Of a stretch of DNA of 64,000 nt, positions 26,501 through 34,246 are shown piece by piece (position 1 is the first letter of the stretch; the number at the start of each line of letters is the position of its first letter). Both the position numbers and the translations under genes were made by a program. Origin of the DNA: Metaphire vulgaris (taxonomy: Eukaryota; Annelida; Clitellata; Crassiclitellata; Megascolecidae); assembly GCA_018105865.1 (NCBI GenBank), contig CM030861.1, positions 7,347,384-7,411,383 on the forward strand, given 5' to 3'. The notes below the pieces were generated by a model. That model saw nothing but the letters and a program-made list of their open reading frames with translations. It had not been told where the DNA came from and made no database searches.

Positions 26501-27516
26501 AATTATAGGAAATGAGGATTCAGATTAGGTAGGATGAAAAAAAAGATAACAAAAGGGAACAAAGTTCCTGCAGGAAGGTATTTGAGTAATAACTAGTAGC
26601 CATAAAAAGCAATAATATATAATCAGCATAATTTCTATTCAACAAATGCTACAGTATATTTGATGAAGGCAGAATATGGAAGTAAACAAATCTTTCAAAC
26701 AAGTCAAAATGAAGCGAGTTGGTTATTTCATTTTAAAACTACTTTCCACTTTAAGAACTGAATCACAAATTGGACTAATGACAAGTATCTGCAAAATACT
26801 TACTGCCTTGAGGATCTGATATTTCCAAACGGTTGATTTGCAGTGTTCAAATGCACCACATGTTTTGGCATTTTCCAGGCTGCTGCACCAATAGGATTCT
26901 CCCCAGCTACAGTTGTCTACATTGGAAGCATAGCCTAAAAACAACATAGTAATATAATTACCTATAGGAGAGACACCGGACAAAGACCGACTGTAATAAT
27001 GTTCACGTCCCTAGATCACAAACTGCTCTAAGGTAGACAGGTTTTGATGACTGAAGTGAGCTATGTGTTATTATCTGTTATTATTTTAAGCGTCGATCCT
27101 TCAGAGTGACTGAATCCTCTTACTGGAAGGAAGTTGCCTCCAGCTACTTGAACCTTCCTTCTTCCTCCACTCAGTTCATTGCAAAGGCTTAATTAAGTAT
27201 TGTTTTCTTATCAAGTGACTCTAAAGCCAGGAGTGCCTCTGAGTAGTAATACAAGAGGTGCTATACAAATGTTACATCACATACCAGATTCAACAGCATG
27301 AACAAGCTCACAATATGCATGAAAAAGAGATATATCTATATAGAAAAATACCATTCATACGATAAATGGTGGGACATTGCTGGAATAGTTCTGCATGTCT
27401 CAATACAATGCACTTTTTGCCTTCAAAGCACTTGCAGCACATCCACAACCCAGCACCTGACAATGTCACCATTGCTGGCATGAACTGGATGGCCTGAGTC
27501 TCCAAAATGACACTCA

Positions 27517-27547
<31 letters not shown>

Positions 27548-29602
27548 AGGAGGAAAAGTCTGGGAACGCATTTCCAAAGGCCGTCGAGGAAATTCCTACA
27601 GGCCCTAAAAAGTTTTGAAATTTTTAAAATTTTTATTGGTGATGATGACTTTTTGCTAATCAAGCGTCAAAAAGTGGCGATGACCTTTTTTGTTCATCAA
27701 GAAGCACCAAGTGATCAAGTGCAACTAATAAAAGAACCGATGGCTTAAGTTAAACAAGCACTATTGCATATCAATATATAAGAGAATCTGGAAAAAAATT
27801 AGACAAAGACCAGCATCGCACCAAAAATTGCTTTTGCTTCATATTTTAAATTCCTGCTGCCAATGGTCAATACCATACTATCAAGCCTCAGTTTTAGACA
27901 GGCTTGGCCAGGGAAGGAGAAGGCATAGGGCTTTGGTCAGCCAAGTTTATGCCTATGATAGCAGTATTTCTATTGAAAGAGCTCACTATATTCTTTACAG
28001 CAGTTAAGTGCTGTATAGCTACTATCACATGATTGAACCCCATGACATACATCAAATATGAGTCACAGGTCAGAGGTCAAAGAACACCTTGTACCAAAAG
28101 AAAGATTTTGCTTCATATTTTAAATTCCTGCTGTCAATGGTCAATACCTTACTATCATTCATGCAGCCCATCATTGCAGTCACATGCCTAAGCTTCTAAA
28201 AGGCTACAAGGTTCAAGCCCATACTTTTTGAGAGGCTTGGCTATGGAAGGTGAAGGTCATCTATGCTTTGGTCATGGATGACCTTCATCCAAGAGTAATC
28301 TTCAACATGAGCATCAGTTATTATTTTTCAATGCATGTGCATTAAACATTGTGCTGAAATACAGAAACTGCTGTTCATTCACTGAAAAATGTTACTGCTA
28401 TGCATAATTATCAATCAGATAGGGTGGCAATGAAGTCCTTGAAGGTCTTTGCAATGGAAACGGCTATGACAAACAAACTTGTGCAAATACGACGGAAATA
28501 AAGCGCTACTGGTGCTGAATTGTCTTTTCAATTTAAGCAGCTTTATTTACTTGTTAATAAAAGAATTTTCTTAATTTAACAAAGAATTTTCTTAAATTAA
28601 CACAGATGGAAGCATCAAACACCATTTGCTATTATTGTCTGCTTACAAGCGGTGAAAAATAATTAAAAAATAATTACCAACACTCAAGTTGAAGATTACA
28701 CAGGCCCATAAGAATTGGGGGTGCAGCTGCACCCCCGGAAAAATTAGGGTTGCACCTCACCTCTTGGAAGATGAGGCTGTTTTTTTGCTTGCCAGGTTGT
28801 GTTTTTATGTATTTATGGTAAATGGCATTTTTTAGCTTTTTAGCTATGCCCCTGAAAATCTGCACCCCTGCTAAAAATTTGTTCTGACGTGCCCGAGATT
28901 ACCCATCCAAGTTTATTCCTATGATTGCAGTATATCTGCTATAAGAACTCACCATATTCTTTACAGCAGCCAGGTGCTGTATGCATAGCTACTATCACAT
29001 GATTGAACCCCATGCCACATCAAATATGAGTCACAAGTCAGAGGCCAAAGAGCCATGTGACAACCAACAAGCCAGCCATCCCTAAAATTGTTGCTATAAG
29101 CACAGGGTACACATACCCCACAGAACGCATCAAAGCTCATGCGCAATAGTTAAATGCAAGCTGGAAAAGTAAACACTCTAACAAAAAAATCCATTGTAAA
29201 ATCTCTACAGGGAAAAATGGTCTTCTAGTGCAGTCACCTAAATGTCATTTAGGAATGAAGTCCGGAACTGTTCTCGTGCACGATTTTTGTCGTGCCATAA
29301 AGTACTATCAAATGCGATGCTAAACCACATCTTTTCCATTCAGCCTGTTTTGCTGTTTCACTACTGCGACTGATCTTTGAAATTGACCTTTCCCGGCCGA
29401 TCACTACACTTCGGGTTACAGCTATTTCAACGGTAGATTAAGCGTCTAGGAATGAACAGCTACTACGGTACCGAAACTTAAAAAGCACTATATAAATTCT
29501 TAAGATTTTACTCACTTGCCAGTAGTATAATATTATTGCGGTAGTAGAAGTGTTCTTACCGCATGCGGCCATGGCGAGTAGAGCTACAACGAAGCGAATC
29601 AT
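11285..29602 (-). CDS. PSAP: Prosaposin, five-saposin precursor (complete, 19 coding exons)
   Basis: Precursor of lysosomal saposins, small membrane-active proteins that present sphingolipids to hydrolases. The joined product is about 610 residues. Signal peptide 1-14; N-terminal saposin-A-type domain 15-58 ([20 protein letters not shown]); saposin-B domains at about 59-150, 164-250, 279-360, 370-460 and 472-550; C-terminal saposin-A-type domain about 580-610 ([19 protein letters not shown], ending WEL). Each saposin-B domain shows six cysteines in the CxxC...C...C...C...C order. Domains 1, 2, 4 and 5 keep an N-glycosylation site after the first helix (NRT, NAT, NVT, NAT). Human prosaposin (524 residues) has four B domains, so this protein has one more. 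All 18 introns obey GT-AG and the phases close. The gene is upstream of PGS1 on the same strand and divergent from the TARP-like gene. Introns carry many transposon copies. Confidence 0.95.
11370..11694. mobile_element. hAT-like miniature element, 8-bp target duplication AATGCAGT
   Basis: Flanked by perfect AATGCAGT at 11362-11369 and 11695-11702, with short CAGG.../...CCTG ends. The interior has CACCCTCCCAA-type words and two motifs of the GTTTTTTTGCTTGTCA kind. Lies in the last prosaposin intron. Confidence 0.8.
11804..11965 (-). CDS. PSAP: Prosaposin exon 18 (end of domain 5, C-terminal saposin-A domain)
   Basis: 162 bases: LVGAC closes domain 5, a charged linker follows, then [20 protein letters not shown] and KQCQ. 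Donor GTTTGT. Confidence 0.93.
12269..12349 (-). CDS. PSAP: Prosaposin exon 17 (domain 5)
   Basis: 81 bases, phase 0/0: [20 protein letters not shown] then TPKAICE. Matches the CDxFVxxYxPxLIxxL ... VC segment of the last saposin. Confidence 0.92.
12567..12740. mobile_element. hAT-like miniature element with tandem CTACATCCCC units, copy 1
   Basis: Ends CAGGGTGCAATTTGT / ACAAATCACACCCTG. The interior is a row of CTGCTACATCCCCC-like units. Flanks GTTACATA / GTTACGCA (6 of 8). A second copy is at 40252-40422. Confidence 0.7.
12806..12942 (-). CDS. PSAP: Prosaposin exon 16 (saposin-B domain 5, first half)
   Basis: 137 bases: [49 protein letters not shown] glycosylation site. Joins exon 15 through a split GAT codon. 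Donor GTTGGT is weak but gives the correct family continuation. Confidence 0.9.
12975..13270. repeat. Dispersed 'tatatagcgc' repeats (two families abutting)
   Basis: 12975-13130 starts with (GTAAT)n and TATATAGCACCTCTTATATT, shared with 21018-21260. 13131-13270 starts with four GTTAG/TTAGG units and TTTATATAGCGCAAAAACAT, shared with 55259-55480. Non-coding; likely SINE- or LINE-tail-derived. Confidence 0.6.
13815..14010 (-). CDS. PSAP: Prosaposin exon 15 (rest of domain 4)
   Basis: 196 bases carrying what three exons carry in domains 1-3: [40 protein letters not shown], then [15 protein letters not shown]. Very close to vertebrate saposin-C/D in wording. Donor GTAACT, phase 1. Confidence 0.95.
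14103..14457. mobile_element. hAT-like element with internal triplicated unit
   Basis: Inverted ends CAGTGTTTATTCTAGGCC and GGCTAGAATAAACACTG, flanked by CTCCTCAGG on both sides (14094-14102 and 14458-14466). The interior contains three successive units of roughly 45 to 55 bases, each with a GATGACCTATTTTTGCTTGTC-like core. Confidence 0.85.
15162..15502. mobile_element. hAT/Charlie-like element remnant
   Basis: Begins GGGGATGCACAACCCGTGGC with GCGGGCCGGATCTGGCCCGCC and ends AAAAAGGTTGCAGACCTCTG. The GCGGGCC...GGCCCGC block and TIR are typical of hAT-Charlie non-autonomous copies. Target duplication not clear. It ends close to prosaposin exon 14. Confidence 0.6.
15529..15711 (-). CDS. PSAP: Prosaposin exon 14 (end of domain 3, linker, start of domain 4)
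   Basis: 183 bases: [15 protein letters not shown] closes domain 3, a Ser/Thr/Pro/Arg linker follows, then [20 protein letters not shown] and NVTK begin domain 4. This exon spans a domain boundary that is split by an intron between domains 1-2 and 2-3. Confidence 0.93.
15764..16300. repeat. Dispersed repeat in two tandem diverged copies
   Basis: GTAAAGTTTCCCCATGCCC ... GGCACACAGCGAC ... ATTAACCTAGAGT ... GGTTGCC appears at 15764 and again at 16034, each about 260 bases. Non-coding; looks like a tRNA-SINE or LINE-tail family. Confidence 0.65.
16648..16707 (-). CDS. PSAP: Prosaposin exon 13 (domain 3)
   Basis: 60 bases, phase 0/0, encoding the 20 residues [20 protein letters not shown]. Acceptor TTATTTTCAG, donor GTAAGC. 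Confidence 0.92.
16860..17135 (+). mobile_element. LINE relic (C-terminal end)
   Basis: Reads [20 protein letters not shown] and [12 protein letters not shown], the FGHxxRM ... GRPRxxWxD end of a non-LTR retrotransposon ORF. Upstream part broken by stops. In the prosaposin exon 12-13 intron. Confidence 0.65.
17345..17760. repeat. Compound minisatellite plus (TA)n
   Basis: A 33-base unit (core GTGAGCAATAAGAAGATACC then ATGTATAGATCAT) occurs about seven times, separated by long TA runs. Confidence 0.9.
17872..17934 (-). CDS. PSAP: Prosaposin exon 12 (domain 3)
   Basis: 63 bases, phase 0/0: [20 protein letters not shown] then E. Acceptor ACATTTCAG, donor GTATGT. Confidence 0.92.
18490..18567 (-). 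CDS. PSAP: Prosaposin exon 11 (saposin-B domain 3, first helix)
   Basis: 78 bases, phase 0/0: [20 protein letters not shown] then RSAAVQ. The only B domain here without the helix-1 glycosylation sequon. Confidence 0.92.
18745..19196. mobile_element. Foldback element with ~75-bp arms, interrupted by a hAT copy
   Basis: Arms 18745-18823 and 19124-19196 are inverted copies (GTCATAATTCCATATT... / ...ATATGGAATTATGAC). A hAT-type copy at 18832-19072 sits inside. The sequence outside the arms (18640-18745) is partly repeated after the right arm (19303-19410). Confidence 0.7.
18832..19072. mobile_element. hAT-like miniature element (CAGTGGCTCTCAAAC ends), copy 1
   Basis: Starts CAGTGGCTCTCAAAC and ends AACCACTG, flanked by ATATATAC / ATATATAA (7 of 8). 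Same family as 19513-19851. Confidence 0.7.
19513..19851. mobile_element. hAT-like element (CAGTGGCTCTCAAAC ends), copy 2
   Basis: 339 bases with ends CAGTGGCTCTCAAAC and GTTAGAGAACCACTG and perfect 8-bp duplication ATATATAC. The interior has GACTCGCGGACC and GGTCCC/GGGACC, typical of Charlie-like non-autonomous copies. Confidence 0.85.
19899..20024 (-). CDS. PSAP: Prosaposin exon 10 (end of domain 2 and linker)
   Basis: 126 bases: [20 protein letters not shown] closes domain 2; a lysine-rich linker runs to SKPSN. Acceptor TTTTCCTAG, donor GTAAGT. Confidence 0.92.
20226..20420. repeat. (GTAAT)n-headed dispersed repeat
   Basis: Shares GTATAGCGTCTCTT and TCGTTTCAAAAAGAGGGCCAT with 53283-53440. 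Non-coding. Confidence 0.6.
20852..21004. repeat. Second copy of the 10618-10770 segment
   Basis: Shares CATGCTACAAAGAGAG and TTTTACTATAATTTATTATT with the copy downstream of prosaposin. Confidence 0.8.
21018..21280. repeat. (GTAAT)n-headed dispersed repeat, copy of 12975-13130
   Basis: Shares GCGCCTCTTATATTTCTAA and CATTGGAGCTGCAAGATAAA-type sequence and continues about 100 bases further. An adjoining open frame (21289-21492) is not recognisable. Confidence 0.6.
21572..21631 (-). CDS. PSAP: Prosaposin exon 9 (domain 2)
   Basis: 60 bases, phase 0/0, encoding the 20 residues [20 protein letters not shown]. Same length and phase as exons 5 and 13. Confidence 0.92.
21883..21945 (-). CDS. PSAP: Prosaposin exon 8 (domain 2)
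   Basis: 63 bases, phase 0/0: [20 protein letters not shown] then T. Acceptor CTTTTCAG, donor GTAAGT. A pogo-like miniature element lies about 80 bases upstream in the intron (22026-22200). Confidence 0.92.
22026..22200. mobile_element. Pogo/Tigger-like miniature element
   Basis: 175 bases, TA-flanked, with long TIRs: CAGTAGAACCTTGTTATATC and GATATAACGAGGTTCTACTG. The best preserved of the four copies. Confidence 0.85.
22851..22946 (-). CDS. PSAP: Prosaposin exon 7 (saposin-B domain 2, first helix)
   Basis: 96 bases, phase 0/0: [20 protein letters not shown] then ILNNATE. CxxC pair plus NAT glycosylation site. Donor GTGAAG. Confidence 0.93.
23827..23937 (-). CDS. PSAP: Prosaposin exon 6 (end of domain 1 and linker)
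   Basis: 111 bases: [14 protein letters not shown] closes domain 1 with cysteines five and six, followed by a proline-rich linker [12 protein letters not shown] that would be a cleavage region. Donor set as AGG|GTATGA to keep phase 0. Confidence 0.9.
24181..24240 (-). CDS. PSAP: Prosaposin exon 5 (domain 1)
   Basis: 60 bases, phase 0/0, encoding the 20 residues [20 protein letters not shown], including the fourth cysteine. The acceptor has a long polypyrimidine tract. A nested transposon starts 38 bases upstream in the intron. Confidence 0.93.
24278..24808. mobile_element. Pogo/Tigger-like miniature element, split by a nested hAT copy
   Basis: TA-flanked; ends CAGTAGAACTTCGTTATAAC and TATAACGAAGTTCTCCTG. 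About 230 bases once the 24367-24666 insertion is removed. Confidence 0.8.
24367..24666. mobile_element. hAT-like element nested in a pogo-like element
   Basis: Exactly 300 bases with ends CAGTGTTTCCCAACC and GTTTGGGAAGCACTG and a perfect 8-bp duplication CAATACAG (24359-24366 and 24667-24674). The interior has GTGCTGCGGCACAC, as in other Charlie-type elements. Confidence 0.9.
25080..25220 (-). mobile_element. LINE 3' relic
   Basis: The minus strand reads [20 protein letters not shown], a worn GRxRxxxxD end of a non-LTR polyprotein. Short and low-confidence; in a prosaposin intron. Confidence 0.4.
25501..25566 (-). CDS. PSAP: Prosaposin exon 4 (domain 1)
   Basis: 66 bases, phase 0/0: [20 protein letters not shown] then TE, with the third cysteine. 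Acceptor CTTTTCAG, donor GTATGT. Confidence 0.93.
25858..25935 (-). CDS. PSAP: Prosaposin exon 3 (saposin-B domain 1, first helix)
   Basis: 78 bases, phase 0/0: [20 protein letters not shown] then KDNRTQ. Carries the CxxC pair and an NRT glycosylation site. Confidence 0.95.
26270..26545 (+). repeat. (GTAAA)n-headed dispersed repeat with TATAGCGCC
   Basis: Begins GTAAAGTAAAGTAAATTC then TTTCTATAGCGCC and ends near GGAATTATAGGAAATGAGGA; the reverse-complement partner is 8440-8700. Confidence 0.6.
26804..26934 (-). CDS. PSAP: Prosaposin exon 2 (N-terminal saposin-A-type domain)
   Basis: Encodes [20 protein letters not shown] then [10 protein letters not shown]: the C-x-W-G-x-x-Y-W-C ... C ... 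C saposin-A signature. Acceptor TTTTTAG, donor GTAAGT. Confidence 0.95.
27518..27544. repeat. (AC)n microsatellite
   Basis: Thirteen AC units in prosaposin intron 1. Confidence 0.9.
27820..29055. repeat. Locally duplicated block in prosaposin intron 1
   Basis: About 120 bases containing CTATCACATGATTGAACCCC and CAAATATGAGTCACA occur at 27961-28082 and 28927-29049. A second unit (CATATTTTAAATTCCTGCTG) occurs near 27840 and 28110. Consistent with local segmental duplication. Confidence 0.7.
28690..28890. mobile_element. TIR-type repeat with GGTGCAG...CTGCACC words
   Basis: Contains GGGGGTGCAGCTGCACCCCC, a perfect 20-base palindrome, and TTTTTTTGCTTGCCAGG. A related inverted copy (GGGGTGCAGATTTTCAGGGG) is at 32800-32960. 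Confidence 0.5.
29560..29602 (-). CDS. PSAP: Prosaposin exon 1 (signal peptide)
   Basis: Encodes [14 protein letters not shown] plus one base; a short hydrophobic signal peptide. Donor GTAAGA. The phase-1 junction with exon 2 gives G-Y-A-S. Confidence 0.88.
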
Positions 29603-29780
29603 CTCTGCAGCGACGACCACTCGGAGAGGAAGACTATTGGAAAATGAAGGTTAATTGAGACTGAAATGGCCTTTTATTGACTCGCAAATCTCTGTTCTCT
29701 TTCGATCACGAACGGTGATCAGTTGTCATATGACGACCCGACGCAATGGAGGTGGGGCGAAACCGCGTATCGGTTACTAC
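29603..29780 (-). promoter_or_regulatory. Prosaposin 5' region / candidate promoter
   Basis: Immediately upstream of the start codon. It contains an inverted CCAAT (ATTGG at 29634), a perfect 10-base palindrome GTCATATGAC at 29725-29734 and the inverted pair GATCAC...GTGATC at 29704-29720. It is richer in CpG than the introns. GTCATATGAC differs by two central bases from the lysosomal CLEAR box GTCACGTGAC; a regulatory role is conjecture. No TATA box seen. Confidence 0.35.
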
Positions 29781-29850
29781 AGATAGTCGATTACAACTAT
29801 TCGGTATATGTTCCAAGTAAGTAAGTAAATGAAAACTATTTTAAACTCGT

Positions 29851-29916
<66 letters not shown>
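29851..29916. repeat. (TAA)n microsatellite with LINE-tail flank
   Basis: About 22 TAA units followed by GCTTTTTATAGCACCAG, as at 438-475; likely the tail of a LINE copy. Confidence 0.8.
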
Positions 29917-30046
29917 GCAATTGCGTGCTTTTTATAGCACCAGTTTAATACTCTGAGGTTATCAATCGACGGTACTTCAAATCCAGCCGTAAAAGACAGG
30001 TTAAAGGCCAATTTTATATGTTTTAATGCAATGTGAAGATAAAGTA

Positions 30047-30048
30047 GG

Positions 30049-30138
<90 letters not shown>
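30047..30138. repeat. (TA)n(TG)n compound microsatellite
   Basis: TA run followed by a TG run. Confidence 0.95.
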
Positions 30139-30143
<5 letters not shown>

Positions 30144-30304
30144 GAGGAAATGCTTTATTGGAAGTGGTGTGTTTTAGGCCTACAGTAGGCCTACTTGCTA
30201 AGATTGCACAGACCTAGACCATGGTCCATGTTGAAAGTATAGTAGCTTATCACCTGTTTTTTTACATCCACTGTGCGTCAGTTATCCAAAAGAGTTCTTG
30301 TGAT

Positions 30305-30357
30305 CAGTCAGTCAGTCAGTCATGCAGTCAGTCAGTCATGCAGTCAGTCAGTCAGTG
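30305..30357. repeat. (AGTC)n microsatellite
   Basis: Imperfect AGTC tetramers interrupted by ATGC. Confidence 0.9.
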
Positions 30358-30838
30358 TTATAAGTAGGCCCGTGGACAGAAAATCCGGGCCCGCTGGGCA
30401 GCCTGGGCAGAGCAGTCACGGGCCTTAAACCAGGGTTTCTCAAACATTTTGGAACCTCGGTCCTCTCCAGCGGTTTTGTAACGTGCCGCGACCCTATAAT
30501 CGTCTTGGAAAAGATAGTGGGGGTGGTTTTCCGTTGCCTTCCCCACACTGTTTAACCCACAGTCGGGTGCCAATCCTCACCCGTTCGTTTCACTGCAATG
30601 TTCCACTCAAGTGACTCAACCAGTGGTCGAGCATCCCGTTACATCTATTTACGTCTCCCACCTCTAGAAGGCGGGTGAGGTGGACTGCATGCACTGTCTA
30701 GTCTGTCTGACAATGTGAGCTCAATTAACTCCAGTCTAGCAACGTCGAGAGGGACATCCTGTCGTTTAGACCGTTCTACTGAAGTGTGTAGAGCTATAGG
30801 CCTACAACGTTTCCCCCGTCAACGGTCAACCTCAGCTT

Positions 30839-31178
30839 CAGTGGCGTCATTTCACACTTTTCTTGGGGCGAGAAATTTTAAAAATTTTCTTTAAAAATGC
30901 TGACGACCTTTTTTTTTTTTTGCACTGTCATCAGTTTTCTTTTTACGTTGTACCATGCCAACACAAATACCAAATACTTGAAACGATTTTTTTTTTTTTT
31001 TAGTCACCTCCTGGTTTTTTCTTTTCTTATTCCACATTAATACATTATAAATTAATATTTTCATTTTCCTTGGGGTTTCTGAGCCCTTTTTTTTTTTTTT
31101 ATTGCACATTAATACATTATAAATTAATATTTTCATTTTTCTGGGGGCCACGGCCCCAGCCCCCAAATGACGCCTCTG
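30839..31178. mobile_element. hAT-like element, 8-bp duplication CTCAGCTT
   Basis: Ends CAGTGGCGTCATTTCACA / CAAATGACGCCTCTG with perfect CTCAGCTT on both sides (30831-30838, 31179-31186). The interior is T-rich, with a 50-base unit (CATTAATACATTATAAATTA) duplicated. Confidence 0.85.
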
Positions 31179-31639
31179 CTCAGCTTCCCGGAATTCGAAT
31201 AGCACACTTTTGGTAGACGACCATAATCATAGCAGGTAATAAAAACAACTCGTTAGGCCATCTGGTGACCATTAGTTGAAAAGAATATGTTGAGTTTTTA
31301 ATAAAATGCAAAACAAAAGTTCTCATTCAATTCGAACGAAAATATGGCAAATATATTAGGCGAAATTATTTATAGTTTCCCCAAATAAAGCAAAAGGAGA
31401 TAAATAGACATTGAAATTTTTTGAAAATTATCTTTTTAAAATTTGCCACGAACATACCTTTCTTACGCGTCTTAAAAATCCTATGAGTACGACAAAAATC
31501 GCTTAACCGTAAGGTGAACCTACGAAGTGAAATAGAGATTCCTATTGTTAGTGGAGTTTCAGAGCAAAATGGTCGGAATTCGCTTTCCTTGAGTTATTGC
31601 GAAATAAGATATATTTTTTAAAGTAGGCCTACCATAGAC

Positions 31640-31945
31640 CAGGATTTCGTAAACGTTTAGGAACTGCGACCCACTTCAGCGACTTTGTAACATGTCGCGA
31701 TCCTGCAAAGTTATTGTCAGCTAAAACTGAATAAAATACTAATCGTTTTAATATAAGCCGTGTTTGGAGGATTGCAGGCATATAAATTTATTGAAACCTA
31801 AGCTTACTTGCAACTTTCAAGGCTTTTTACATTGCGGTATTGGTTAGAAAATGGCACTTTTGAATATAATTTCGCGCTACCCCGCGACCCATTAGACTGA
31901 GCCCTGCGACCCACTTTTGACCCACAGTTTGGGAAACACTGCGCG
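31640..31945. mobile_element. Charlie-like hAT remnant
   Basis: AGGATTTCGTAAACGTTTAG at one end and CACAGTTTGGGAAACACTG at the other, with GCGACCCACTT at both sides of the interior. A related 5' end is near 30428. Duplication not resolved. Confidence 0.5.
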
Positions 31946-32238
31946 AACACTTTAAACAGAATTAACCAAAGGATGCATAGAGGAAGTTGTAGAGGAGTCC
32001 AAAACAACACAGACCTCCATTTTCCATCGATCACGAGTCGACTAATCTCACCCAACTGCAACCATTAATTAACCCTTTTCTGTCCGCGCAGCTTCGTTCC
32101 ACTATTCCACTAAACTGTCCGTCGAAGCCATGCCAATGAAAGCGGTGTCATTACACTGTCCGCTAGAATTACGCCCGGTAATAAATTACCCAAAAGAAGC
32201 TTATCGTAATAACCGCCACAGTTAATGCTAGGTTTATT

Positions 32239-32400
32239 CAGTGGCGGCTCTAGGATTTGGCAAGTGGGGGCGGGCGGGCCGTTGGGGTGGCAACTTCTAA
32301 TCATGGGGCCAACCATTTGTTGTTTAATGTATGTAGCATTAAGTATAGGGTCCCAACTGGGGGGGGGGTCACTGGGAGAGGCAGGCACTCTGCTTAAATT
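32239..32400. mobile_element. 'cagtggcggctctagg' hAT-like element
   Basis: CAGTGGCGGCTCTAGGATTT, GCCGTTGGGGTGGCAACTTC and AACCATTTGTTGTT are shared with the nested copy at 58675-58858. The right end is not clear. Confidence 0.55.
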
Positions 32401-33195
32401 TTTTAAATTTAAATGTCTGTGCTGGGATTTAGGGGAGGGGGATTTTTGTGGTGGGGGGGGGAAATTTTCCCTATCAAGCCTGTATAAAACACCGACTCCC
32501 GCCGCTACATTTTAGACATCTAAGTAGGGGTAATTTTTGGGCAGTTAGGGGGAGGTTTACTCCCAAATACCGCGCAATCGAACATCGATCACAACCACAA
32601 TTAATCAATTCGAGCGTCAAGTGAAGATAATCTTTGACTGCTTATATTTCACACATTCTTAAACTACAGTTTAAAATGCAAACGAAATTCAAATGAATTT
32701 TCAGAAAGACCCTTCTCCGTTTTGCCATAAACGGTGTTCGATCGAAGGAGGTGGAGGGTTTAACCCCTACTGGTCGAAGCCGACCCCTCTAGTCAGGCAC
32801 GTCGGAACGGATTTTTACCAGGGGGTGCAGATTTTCAGGGGCTTAAGCTTTATCTTCCTTAAAAGTGCTAACAAGCAAAAAAAGCCACCAGCCATCTTTG
32901 TATTTAAGCAAAAACATTTTTTCCATTTTTTCCATATTATCAGTGCTTTTTTGTAAAAAAAAATAGGTGCCGGTACTCACGGTGGATTGCCTAACTTTTC
33001 CATTACGATTATGTGGTCTGTGGCTAGAATTTAACATAGAAGCGATTTTGGAAGCATAATGATGCATATCATTTATTAAGTATTTAAAGTTTTTAGCTAA
33101 ATCACAACTGCAAAGTCACAAGAAAGTTATTTTTTTCACACTTTGAAAAAGGTTCCGGTACGCCGTACCGGCGCGTACCGTCACAAAAAAGCCCT

Positions 33196-33196
33196 G

Positions 33197-33279
<83 letters not shown>

Positions 33280-33412
33280 CATCATCATCATCATCGTCAT
33301 CATCATCATCGCCATCGTCGTCGTCGTCATCATCAGCATCATCATCATTATCATTATCACCATCATCATCACCACCACCACCACCACCACCACCACCACC
33401 ACCACCACCACC

Positions 33413-33465
<53 letters not shown>

Positions 33466-33476
33466 TATTGGTTTGC
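33196..33476. repeat. (TTA)n(TCA)n(CCA)n(TCA)n trinucleotide tract
   Basis: About 280 bases of pure trinucleotide repeats that mutate in blocks from TTA to TCA/TCG to CCA and back. The long frames across it are artefacts. Confidence 0.95.
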
Positions 33477-33899
33477 ACACAGTCTTAATTAGCCTCCTAA
33501 ACCATTTTAAATCACATCAGACTTTAATTAATTATTACTAGATGGAGTCTATGGTATCTGAGAGTGAAGTCAATTTACCATGATTATACATGCAGTGTGT
33601 GCACACGATACCCTTATTCTTTGGACATCTCGACAATGGTTGCCATAACAACACTAAGTGTAAAATGGTGGAAAACTTGCTTCAACTTTCGGCTGTCTCC
33701 ACAGTCTTCACCATAGAAAGACGCCATCTTGCGATCATTGAAATCTATGTAGTTAACGCATCGAAAGCAGCGAGACGCAATAAGAATTTGTCCATATAGA
33801 GACTTTGTATTAAATAGATCTACAAAGATCTGTGGAATGGTGAGACAGAATGAGATAATTGTCATTTCTAAATTCTAATCCGACCGTTTGATTGACTGA

Positions 33900-34242
33900 C
33901 AGGGGCGTAGCCAGGGTTTAATCTAGGCCGTTTCCGAAGGGGAATGTCATTCCCCGGAAATTTCAAATCCCCGGAAATTTTGGCATAATACATCAACTAA
34001 CAGCAGCCCCCTAGCTGACTTCCCACCGGCTTTGTCAGTTTTCCCCCGGAGTCCAGAGTCTAGATTAAACATTGGGCGTAGCCATTAATTTGTGGGGTAT
34101 AATGTGATTGGGGTGGGTGGGTGGGGGTAGGGGCTTATAAATCATAACAACTTTGAAAATATTAAAAAACACATACAAATTATTAAGGTAGTCTGATTTT
34201 TGGGGGTATATATACCGATATACCCCCGTCGCTACGCCCCTG
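33900..34242. mobile_element. hAT-like 'caggggcgtagccagg' element with inner insertion
   Basis: Ends CAGGGGCGTAGCCAGGG and CCGTCGCTACGCCCCTG, flanks TTGACTGA / TTGACCGA (7 of 8). An inner unit (about 33914-34072, GTTTAATCTAG...CTAGATTAAAC) is also present alone at 46376-46560 and appears to have inserted, duplicating GGCGTAGCCA. Confidence 0.75.
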
Positions 34243-34246
34243 TTGA

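Noticed and set aside
30305..30357. Possible CRISPR-like array
   Set aside because: Simple AGTC microsatellite in a eukaryotic genome; no spacers.
33116..33541. Long poly-Asp/Asn, poly-Ile/Thr frames
   Set aside because: Translations of a trinucleotide microsatellite on both strands.
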